Source: an uncultured Gammaproteobacteria bacterium (GTDB lineage Bacteria; Pseudomonadota; Gammaproteobacteria; Arenicellales; JAANXG01). Taken from it: a stretch of DNA of 36,702 nt. The stretch spans positions 1-36,702 of the forward strand of contig CAMYMN010000033.1 of assembly GCA_947259395.1 (NCBI GenBank), written 5' to 3'. The notes under the pieces are model-generated. The model saw only the letters and a list, made by a program, of their open reading frames with translations. It was not told the DNA's origin and made no database searches. The stretch's first letter is position 1. The number at the start of each line of letters is the position of its first letter. This document shows, piece after piece, positions 7,339 to 13,936 of this stretch. A program made the position numbers and the translations under genes.

Positions 7339-7786
7339 AGTGTCCTTCCTCGATCATCGTGTGACTTTCAGTGCGCAACGCTTCGCTCGCCGAATCAATG
7401 AGCCGGCAAACGCCGTGTTTGCCGGGCATACCATCTGGGAGGTTTCGCCATAATGCTAATGTTTTCTCCATGCGAGCCTGCAGGCGCACGAGCTCCTCGA
7501 TTTTCCTTTGGTTTTCACGAACGCGTTGGTTCAGAAGGTCTCTTACCCTTTGACAGGGCGAGTGTTCCTTCTCCGAGATCGCCAGTATTTCGAAGATTTC
7601 ATTCAAGGTGAACCCGAGATGCTGCGCGTTGCGGATGAACCGCAACCGGTTCAGATCGGCAGAATCGAACACGCGATATCCATTCTTGGGATCCCGCCGC
7701 GGATTAAGAAGCCCGATGCGGGAGTAGTAGCGGACGGTGTGTGCGGACACGCCGCTGTGCTTGGACAATGCATTGACAGTAATCAT
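7331..7786 (-). CDS. MerR-family metal-responsive transcriptional regulator
   Basis: 151 residues from the ATG at 7786; a GTG directly before it is also possible, but AGGAG lies 8 bp upstream of the ATG. The N-terminal winged helix (VNALSKHSGVSAHTVRYYSRIGLL, then NGYRVFDSADLNRLRFI) is typical. A long dimerisation helix spans about 75-115. Counted from the ATG, Cys78 starts that helix (SPCQRVRDLL) and His124/Cys127 (GKHGVCRL) lie in the C-terminal metal loop, as in the Hg/Pb/Zn subgroup. The third cysteine usual near 114-117 is absent. It probably activates its own operon with ccmG-like, ccdA and DUF411 genes, and perhaps the dyad at 5283-5304. The metal sensed cannot be read from sequence. 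Confidence 0.9.
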   Translation of the reverse strand: MITVNALSKHSGVSAHTVRYYSRIGLLNPRRDPKNGYRVFDSADLNRLRFIRNAQHLGFTLNEIFEILAISEKEHSPCQRVRDLLNQRVRENQRKIEELVRLQARMEKTLALWRNLPDGMPGKHGVCRLIDSASEALRTESHTMIEEGHYV

Positions 7787-7911
7787 CACTCAGTCTCCTG
7801 AATCAAGGGTCGACAGCGACACACCCAAAGCCGTGGTTTACTGGCTGAGTGTTCGATATCGAGTGGGAACGCGGCAGCCCCGCATCAGCTGACGGCTGCC
7901 GGCGACGGTGG

Positions 7912-8319
7912 TCAGGAGGCAAGTCGTGGAGGATGGAAGATACTGGTTGAGCGATTGGTTAAGATCAGATTCGGTGGATCCTGATATACAACGGTAACGC
8001 CACGCTGGATCCCAAGTTCGCTGGTCCGATGCGTGAGCACGGTCGTGCCGGAGTGTGCGCACGACGTACCATTCACCTCGCAATCCGACATCGACATGTT
8101 TGCCGGGCAGTCCGGTTCCGGGGCGCAGTTCGGAGAAGTGCACGGTTCGTGGGCCGAAGCCTTGTGATCCGGTGACATGCCGGCCATACCCGCGTGGTGC
8201 GCAGCGTCGGCAAGCGTCGAATCGACAGCAGAAACGGGCACAGCGGTAGGGGCGGCTGTAAGCACAAGCAGCACCGCCATCATGGCCGCGATTACGATTG
8301 GCGTGACTCGACCCCTCAT
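7912..8319 (-). CDS. Exported Cys/Met/His-rich small protein (DUF2946-like)
   Basis: 135 residues from the ATG at 8319, chosen because the signal peptide starts there (MRGRVTPIVIAAMM, cleavage near VSA). An ATG at 8361 would add 14 residues; neither has a clear ribosome site. The mature region has HHAGMAGMSPDH, then EPCTSPNCAPEPDCPANMSMSDCEVNGTSC, giving five cysteines with interspersed Met and His. The C-terminus is SIFHPPRLAS, like the SVFRPPRPLA end of the protein at 3673-4038. This is a probable periplasmic soft-metal binder. It is the first gene of the block, 126 bp upstream of the MerR gene, and may be on its own transcript. Function is inferred from composition. Confidence 0.68.
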   Translation of the reverse strand: MRGRVTPIVIAAMMAVLLVLTAAPTAVPVSAVDSTLADAAHHAGMAGMSPDHKASAHEPCTSPNCAPEPDCPANMSMSDCEVNGTSCAHSGTTVLTHRTSELGIQRGVTVVYQDPPNLILTNRSTSIFHPPRLAS

Positions 8320-8539
8320 GCCGAAAATATAGCACATTGGTCGACAAAACGGATGTGACATATGTCAAAAAGCGCTGCCAACCGGCGCGAAATTTCATTA
8401 ATTATACGGCGTCGCCGCCCGCAGATGTTACCGCTGCACACGTCGGTTATGGCCTGCGCTATGCTCAAACGTCGATAAAATTCGATTCAATCCCACCAAG
8501 CGCAGCGACCGGTCTATGGACGGCGCACAAACCGCGAAT

Positions 8540-9187
8540 TCAGGAATAGAGCTGCGGTGCCCCCAGTTGTTGATTGATCTGATTGCAGACCTGGGGAGAC
8601 ATACCCAAGCCCTGGGCAAGTTGATGTAGATATTTCGCCTCCGGGTTGGTGTCGAGATCAATCGCCAACAACGACATCGCATACACCTGTTGTTCCATGC
8701 CCCGCGGCACGCTGCGAATGAAGTCTTCGACATCGAGGGGGCGCGCCAGCTCTTGCCGTACGAAGTCGATCTCATCTTGACTAATATCGCCAAGACGCTG
8801 CAACACATTCTCTGTCTCCTCGCGATCCACTCGGCCGTCCGCTTTGGCCGCATTGATCATCGCGCGGATCAAAAGGCTCGCTTCGTCGTTGGCTTGCTGT
8901 TGATTCATGCCTTCGGGCACGCATTGTTCGCTGGTGACCGGCGCCGGCGAACCCGCTTGATTCTGCCCGAACTGCTTGAGCGCAGCCTCGGCCAAGCCAC
9001 CCAACAGGCCGCCACCCGACGACCCCCTTGAGCCCAATACGCTGCCGAGTAGACCACCGAGTCCGCTCCCGGAAGCGCCCGCACCCAAGCCGCCGCCCAA
9101 CACGCTCTTTAACACCTGTGCGCCAAGGCCCGACGACACTGCATTGTTCCCCATCAGACTGCCAAGTATCTTTATCGCGTCAACCAT
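8540..9187 (-). CDS. DUF533 protein (TerB-like C-terminal domain)
   Basis: 215 residues, ATG at 9187 with a strong GGAGGAGAG upstream. The first 75 residues are very rich in Gly, Ser and Leu (GGGLGAGASGSGLGGLLGSVLG) and probably flexible or membrane-associated. A TerB-like helical domain follows (about 98-210): LLIRAMINAAKADGRVDREE, with the acidic DGRVDREE loop typical of the family, and the DLDTNPEAKYLHQLAQGLGM end. E. coli YebE is a relative. The biochemical role is not known. It does not look functionally tied to the metal block downstream; the gap to the next minus-strand gene is about 220 bp. Confidence 0.88.
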   Translation of the reverse strand: MVDAIKILGSLMGNNAVSSGLGAQVLKSVLGGGLGAGASGSGLGGLLGSVLGSRGSSGGGLLGGLAEAALKQFGQNQAGSPAPVTSEQCVPEGMNQQQANDEASLLIRAMINAAKADGRVDREETENVLQRLGDISQDEIDFVRQELARPLDVEDFIRSVPRGMEQQVYAMSLLAIDLDTNPEAKYLHQLAQGLGMSPQVCNQINQQLGAPQLYS

Positions 9188-9329
9188 TCTTTTACTCTCC
9201 TCCGTCAGTGATGTTCAGTATTTACAAGCCCACATGCTCTTATCAATAGATTCTATTTCTAAAAGAATACCCGGACTCTTATTTGAGACAAATAGGCACG
9301 ACCCCAACCCCGTCATTTGCCCGTAGAGT

Positions 9330-9356
9330 GTATCACCCGCGTTACTTGCGTGATAC
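9330..9356. other. Hairpin in the gap between radical SAM and DUF533 genes
   Basis: GTATCAC and GTGATAC (7 bp, perfect) enclose a loop with further CGC/GCG pairing. It lies downstream of the radical SAM gene and upstream of the DUF533 gene on the minus strand. No T-run follows, so it is either a processing/termination hairpin that depends on other factors or an operator. Confidence 0.4.
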
Positions 9357-9389
9357 GGGGTGTTAGTGCCCCGGCGATGCCGGCTGACG

Positions 9390-11102
9390 CTATGCTCGCT
9401 TAATCAGCCGCGATAGTATGCCCGGCAGATTGAACCGTGACCCACCGGCCGGCCAGTTGAACTCCTGTTTGTGGTAAAGCGTGCTCATTGGCGCACCGCG
9501 TAACTCATCTTGCAACCTGCGCCACGTCAAGGAATTACGTTGACCGCTGTCTGTCATGTCCTTTATTTGCTGGAGTTGCGCTTGTGCCCTATGAATTCGG
9601 CCTTCAAGCAAGTCCGCTGTATGTTTTTGGATCAGGCCGTATTTTTGTTTGTGATTGTTTAATCGAAGCGCGGCTTCATAGGTGCTATCGACAATCTCAT
9701 CGCGGGTCATCCATTTTGTTTCATAACTCAAGAAGTCTTTCCAGGTTACCGCGGATTCCATCATTTGTTTGTGATCTGCGAGGGTATGGGCGAATAACCG
9801 GTAGCCGTAGGCCTCGGGCTGTTCCCAAATCGCGCTACCGGGATCCAGAAACGGCGCCAGCGGCGCAATAAAGGGATGCAGAATTTTTCCCTTACCGTAG
9901 GTCGCAAGCAGGTACTCGCAGTAATCCACCGTTTCCATGACCGACTCCCAGGTTTGTCTTGGCAGGCCGATCATGAAAAACACGTCGATGCGTCCACAGC
10001 CGTGTTCGATGAAGCTGGCAATCGCGTCCTCCAGTTGTTGGTTATCAAACGGACGGCCAAAGGCGTGGCGGATGCGCTCATCATGCGTTTCGGGTGACAT
10101 CTCGACGTTGTATCTGGGGATCGACGCTTGGATGCGGCGTATCACGTCCTCCGTGGGCGGGGCAAAGAACTCGATGACGAATTCGTTGCGAAGTTTTAGC
10201 CGCTCGATCTCATCCAGAAGACGAAACGCATAATCCTGGCCATTCTGGAGGATATCGCCGATGAGCATCGTAGGCGCGTTGAAGTACTTGACGCTCTGGG
10301 CAAGCTCCGCTGCCACTTTCTGCGGCGACTTGACCGCCAGCTGGGAACGATTAAATACCCTTTGGCCGGCCGATTTCGAACCGCCGCAGGCGACACAGTC
10401 ATATTGACATCCTCGGTACGGAAAAATCGCCGTTATCGGGTACCGCGGCCACGAGCGAAACGGCACGTAACCCCTGAAATCTAGAAATCGAAGTACTTTG
10501 TTGATCGGCATCCCATAATCGATGGTGATGTCATCGATCTCGGTGGGCACATGACTGATCTCATTCGAATATATGCGGCCAGCGGCGTCCTTGCACGCGA
10601 GGTTTGGCACCCTGCGGTAATCATCACCGTCTACGATGGTCCGCATTAGCATCACTAGGGGGAGTTCCGCCGAATCTCCCTTGATGACGTAATCGACAAA
10701 GGGATAGCGGATCAACTCGTCGTAAAAATAGGTCGCGGAGTATCCGCCGTATATCACTGGTCGCTCTGGATGGATACTCTTGATCAGCTCACCCAATGCC
10801 AGGCTGCCCTGGACATGCGGCAACCAGTGCAGATCCACCGCAAACGCCTTTGCCTTGAGCCGTGCGATCTCGCGCACCGGGTCATAGCGTGGCGACATCA
10901 GCATCTTGTTCGCCACGTTGATGATGCGGGTAGAAAATCCTGATTTTTCAAGATGATGGCAAAGGCTCATGAAACCGATGGGATACATCTCGAAGATCGG
11001 CGTCGAGGGTATGACGTCGCTGATCGGGCCAAGCAGAACGGCACGCCTGCGAAAATCGAACAGGCTCGGCGGATGAAGGAAGACGATGTCGGTAGCGACC
11101 AT
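9390..11102 (-). CDS. B12-binding-domain radical SAM protein (TIGR04190-like)
   Basis: 570 residues from the ATG at 11102 (GGAAAAG upstream); a TTG at 11126 would extend it by 8. Residues 1-170 form a B12-binding-like Rossmann domain (TDIVFLHPPS, YPIGFMSLCHHLEKSG, RPVIYGGYSATYF, VDYVIKGDSAELPL). The radical SAM core begins at about 220 with GCQYDCVACGGS: Cys232, Cys236 and Cys239 bind the 4Fe-4S cluster. Further core strands are seen (FVIEFFAPP, YNVEMSPETHDERIR, DVFFMIGLPRQT). The CVACGGS context recalls the Ta0216-type family, whose substrate is unknown. The gene is divergent from the formate-dehydrogenase cytochrome gene, with an FNR-type box between them. No partner gene that would name the substrate is adjacent. 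Confidence 0.85.
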   Translation of the reverse strand: MVATDIVFLHPPSLFDFRRRAVLLGPISDVIPSTPIFEMYPIGFMSLCHHLEKSGFSTRIINVANKMLMSPRYDPVREIARLKAKAFAVDLHWLPHVQGSLALGELIKSIHPERPVIYGGYSATYFYDELIRYPFVDYVIKGDSAELPLVMLMRTIVDGDDYRRVPNLACKDAAGRIYSNEISHVPTEIDDITIDYGMPINKVLRFLDFRGYVPFRSWPRYPITAIFPYRGCQYDCVACGGSKSAGQRVFNRSQLAVKSPQKVAAELAQSVKYFNAPTMLIGDILQNGQDYAFRLLDEIERLKLRNEFVIEFFAPPTEDVIRRIQASIPRYNVEMSPETHDERIRHAFGRPFDNQQLEDAIASFIEHGCGRIDVFFMIGLPRQTWESVMETVDYCEYLLATYGKGKILHPFIAPLAPFLDPGSAIWEQPEAYGYRLFAHTLADHKQMMESAVTWKDFLSYETKWMTRDEIVDSTYEAALRLNNHKQKYGLIQKHTADLLEGRIHRAQAQLQQIKDMTDSGQRNSLTWRRLQDELRGAPMSTLYHKQEFNWPAGGSRFNLPGILSRLIKRA

Positions 11103-11178
11103 TACTTTTCCATGCGCAGGCCTCAATTCATCAGTTCGTTAGATTCAAACACATTTATCGCCGGCAAAACTTGATCTA

Positions 11179-11193
11179 GCCCAAGACTTGGGC
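11179..11193. promoter_or_regulatory. 15-bp perfect palindrome in divergent promoter region
   Basis: GCCCAAG-A-CTTGGGC is a perfect 7+1+7 palindrome between the divergent radical SAM and formate-dehydrogenase cytochrome genes, 40 bp from an FNR-like box. A dimeric regulator is a plausible reader; which one is unknown. Confidence 0.45.
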
Positions 11194-11218
11194 GAGGATT
11201 TGCGCCAATCAGACATAC

Positions 11219-11232
11219 TTGATCCAAATCAA
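11219..11232. promoter_or_regulatory. FNR/Anr-type box
   Basis: TTGATCCAAATCAA is an exact match to the FNR consensus TTGAT-N4-ATCAA. It is 82 bp upstream of the formate-dehydrogenase cytochrome b start and about 117 bp upstream of the radical SAM start. Regulation by oxygen through an FNR/Anr protein would suit an anaerobic formate-dehydrogenase subunit. A matching -10 at the usual position is not obvious for either gene. Confidence 0.6.
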
Positions 11233-11313
11233 CAACAAATCTGAATTGATGCAGCCATGGCAAACACAGCGGTAGCCGAGATACTGGCCTGCGGCTAACC
11301 GGGCTGAGCGGGT

Positions 11314-12111
11314 ATGGAACAAATCAGTGACAATGCGATCGCTAGCTACGGTGTTGGAGCGCTCGGGTTGGGGATACTTATGCTCGTTCTCATCTATGCC
11401 ATACGCGGGCGGGTGCGAATCGAACCCGGCCGGGCCAATAAGACAGTCCCGCGCTGGACGTCCTTCGAACGGGTTGTTCACTGGTATGTTGCGATACTTT
11501 TCGTATTTCTGGCGCTGACCGGGCTGGGCCTGTTACTCACGCGAATGGCCGTGATCCCGGTCGTGGGTCGGCAGGGATTCACCGCGTGGACCGATCTGGC
11601 CGTATCGATCCATAACCTGTTAGGTCCTGCGTTTGCCGCTGGTGTCCTGGTAATGATCGTGATGTGGATGCGGAACAATATACCGGCCCGTTATGACTGG
11701 GACTACTTTAAACAAGGCGGTGGGATCGCGGCCGGCAAGTATCCATCCGCGGGCAAGGTTCAAGCCGGCGATAAATTGTTCGTGTACTGGTTGGGGCTGG
11801 TCATTGCAGGGACCGTCGTTTGTACCAGCGGGCTGATCCTGGAATTCCCGGACTACGGTCAATCCACGGAGACGATGCGATTATCCGGTACGTTGCACCT
11901 GATTGGCGCGCTGGCATGGACTCTTATTATCTTGGGACACGCCCTTCTGGGCAGTCTCGGTGTTGAGGGCGCGTTTGAAGCAATGACCTGTGGACGCGTG
12001 GACGTGAACTTTGCCAAGCAACATCACGACGTGTGGGCTGAAGAACTGATGCAAATGGGCGTTACCCCTCAATCATCTCAAAACTTCGAGGAATCCAGCG
12101 ACGACCTGTGA
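11314..12111 (+). CDS. Formate dehydrogenase gamma subunit, cytochrome b556 (orphan)
   Basis: 265 residues, ATG at 11314. About five membrane segments are seen (10-30, 56-76, 98-118, 157-178, 192-213). Histidines at the right places for two b haems include His56 (VVHWYV), His100 (IHNLLGP), His195 (LHLIG) and His209 (GHALLGS). The segment KYPSAGKVQAGDKLFVYW corresponds to the conserved cytoplasmic loop of FdoI/FdnI. This subunit passes electrons from formate (or a related oxidoreductase) to quinone. No catalytic or Fe-S subunit is next to it: upstream is a divergent radical SAM gene and downstream a convergent small gene. Either the partner is elsewhere or the cytochrome serves another complex. 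Confidence 0.9.
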   Translation: MEQISDNAIASYGVGALGLGILMLVLIYAIRGRVRIEPGRANKTVPRWTSFERVVHWYVAILFVFLALTGLGLLLTRMAVIPVVGRQGFTAWTDLAVSIHNLLGPAFAAGVLVMIVMWMRNNIPARYDWDYFKQGGGIAAGKYPSAGKVQAGDKLFVYWLGLVIAGTVVCTSGLILEFPDYGQSTETMRLSGTLHLIGALAWTLIILGHALLGSLGVEGAFEAMTCGRVDVNFAKQHHDVWAEELMQMGVTPQSSQNFEESSDDL

Positions 12112-12150
12112 CGGTGCGACCGGCGTCGAAAGTGCCGGCTCCTAATTTTT

Positions 12151-12333
12151 CTACCTGAGGGTCATTCTCTTGACTTGGATGTTATTCAGCCGCCGGTCAG
12201 GTTTTCGGCGTCTATCCTTCCGCACCAAATGCCCGTTAGAATCGCGGAAGGGAGCCTGCGGTATCGGTTTCCAGGTGCGCCGATCCTGTTTTCTTCGATT
12301 GTTATCGCTTTCCATGCTGGTGATCTTTTCCAT
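12151..12333 (-). CDS. Small basic conserved-looking protein with repeated DRR motifs
   Basis: 60 residues, start ATG at 12333; a second ATG at 12315 has GGAAAAG 9 bp upstream and may be used instead. The protein is very basic and contains a motif twice: RRKQDRRTWKP and RKDRRRKPDRRLNNI, around PFRDSNGHLV. I recall short gammaproteobacterial proteins of the same form, but no function. It converges on the formate-dehydrogenase cytochrome gene, with a 39-bp gap between the stops. Nucleic-acid or membrane-surface binding is possible from the charge; this is only a guess. Confidence 0.6.
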   Translation of the reverse strand: MEKITSMESDNNRRKQDRRTWKPIPQAPFRDSNGHLVRKDRRRKPDRRLNNIQVKRMTLR

Positions 12334-12597
12334 ATGCCGATTTTTCGAGTGGTCACGAATTTATAACCGAGATCCGGCAGTCGAGCAAGGCGCAGGCCGA
12401 ACGCCACACACCGTTTAACCCGACGTCCAAGGCCGTTCATCCAATCGTTTTGGGTGGTGCGGCTTCCACCTCTATCGTTCCATACGCGTGCCGATCTGCA
12501 TTGCGGGCGAGTATTCTCCATATTATTGAATTGATGAGTGTTGGTGCAAAATATACTGTCTGGGACTCCAATAAGCCGCTAATTCAGATTGCGTCCA

Positions 12598-13122
12598 GTG
12601 AATAGAAAAGCTACTGCGGTTGTCACGAAATTTTTTCTGTGGGCACTGCTGTTTGTGATCGGTCCGTTGGCCCAACTCAACGCGGAGCCGCCGATCATCA
12701 CCGCCGCCGGTTGCCTGGTTCCAACGTCCGAGGGGATCGTGATGGGGATAAATCGGGTTTTGAACAAGATCCAACTTCCGATCGGCAGGCATATGGCAGG
12801 TGAGGATCCGCGACAAACTGCTGCCCGGGAAACGTTGGAGGAAACGGGTATTGATGTGGATGTTGGTGCGCTGATTCTAACGCTCGAGAATAACCAGGTG
12901 TATCTCTTTTTGTGCACCCCCAAAACCCCCATCACCGATTATTCTAGATTGCGGTCCGGGGATGAATGGGAGGTATCGAAAATCGTCGTGGTTGATCCTA
13001 ATACGATGCGTAATTTCGACGGCACGGTGATTACTAATGCCTGGCGTTTTCCCGAGACGCGGGTGTTCTTGAAAGCGCTGTTTCCAAGCGGATGGAAGGT
13101 ACATGGCGCGGGCCGTAAGTGA
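12598..13122 (+). CDS. Nudix hydrolase with N-terminal export signal
   Basis: 174 residues from the GTG at 12598; a TTG at 12589 would add three residues, and neither start has a clear ribosome site. A hydrophobic stretch (about 10-27) ending near LNA looks like a signal peptide or anchor, unusual for Nudix enzymes. The full Nudix box is present: Gly63, Glu69, then REXXEEXG (Arg77-Gly84), followed by Ile85. It would hydrolyse a nucleoside diphosphate linked to another moiety. Export implies a periplasmic substrate. No neighbour helps: the gene stands alone between two minus-strand genes. The box is definite; location and substrate are inferred. Confidence 0.82.
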   Translation: MNRKATAVVTKFFLWALLFVIGPLAQLNAEPPIITAAGCLVPTSEGIVMGINRVLNKIQLPIGRHMAGEDPRQTAARETLEETGIDVDVGALILTLENNQVYLFLCTPKTPITDYSRLRSGDEWEVSKIVVVDPNTMRNFDGTVITNAWRFPETRVFLKALFPSGWKVHGAGRK

Positions 13123-13225
13123 CAGATACCAGATCGCCTACAGTAGCTTGTGTTACACGGTGTGAGATTTTGTTTCGCTTCAAGTCAAGGTCTAGATGCG
13201 CACTTCCGACCGTTACACGATGACC

Positions 13226-13543
13226 TCATGTGTCCTCTTGCACCTCGATACTGTCTAACGGCGGCAGCAGTAAATTCGTGGTATGTGCCACATCGTAACC
13301 ATAGAATCTATTGAGATAGTCATAGATGTCCTGATTACGGGAATGCAGATCACTCGCTAATTGTTCGATGGTTCTTCTTGCCAGCATAGTGGCATCCGCT
13401 TCGGGAAGGTTAATCGTGAACAAGCGGCCGTCGGGCTGGAATCCGGCGCCCAACATCGCCTTACTGATCAATTCCCAGATCTGAGCACATTGATCCTGCG
13501 TGTGATGGTCGTAGGAGAGATTGATTGCTATCACGTACGGCAT
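13226..13543 (-). CDS. Hypothetical protein, small alpha/beta
   Basis: 105 residues, ATG at 13543 with AGGA 8 bp upstream. It opens with a beta strand (YVIAINLSYD), then a helix (QCAQIWELISKAMLGAG) and strand (RLFTINLP), then a long helix (ATMLARRTIEQLASDLH). This beta-alpha-beta start is reminiscent of ferredoxin-like folds such as the VapD/Cas2 group, but no catalytic residues support such a call. The C-terminus is acidic (SIEVQEDT). It is a monocistronic gene with gaps of about 100 bp downstream and 393 bp upstream. I do not recognise it; coding is likely from the ribosome site and composition. Confidence 0.6.
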   Translation of the reverse strand: MPYVIAINLSYDHHTQDQCAQIWELISKAMLGAGFQPDGRLFTINLPEADATMLARRTIEQLASDLHSRNQDIYDYLNRFYGYDVAHTTNLLLPPLDSIEVQEDT

Positions 13544-13936
13544 ACATAAGTCCTAAAAGGAATTCGCCAAATCAACCGGGATCCGTCTAGTTTTGCTACT
13601 GTCCGGATATTATCAACCTTGTTTAACACAGAGTCACCATTGAATAGGGCACAAACGTTAATCATGAGCATGACCGCACCGATGATATTGGATAAAATAT
13701 TTCATCGGCATCATTGCAAAACCTAAATATATCCTAGCACTGAAACAGGTAAGAGGAAGACGGTTTCGATATCTCATCAAGAGTGCGCTCTTTTGAGCTC
13801 TTACCGCACCCCGAAAAAATGTGATGACGGCACTCGCGAAACAGTGAAAAAAGCCGAAACCTAGGCTACGGATCCAGCATATAATCATCAAATCCATGTT
13901 GCAGCCAGGAATAACCTGTAAAGGTAACCGTCCAGT
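13544..13936. other. Intergenic region upstream of gshA, no gene seen
   Basis: 393 bp between the hypothetical gene at 13226 and gshA. It holds AAGAG-TGCG-CTCTT (13779-13792), a small palindrome, and a TATAAT at 13880-13885 that could be the -10 of gshA, though no good -35 lies 16-18 bp before it. An open frame on the minus strand here shows no domain, signal or ribosome site and is not taken as a gene. Confidence 0.5.

Noticed and set aside
7872..7901. 8-bp hairpin CGGCAGCC/GGCTGCCG as terminator of the Cys-rich gene
   Set aside because: Loop is 14 bases and no T-run follows on either strand, so termination cannot be claimed.
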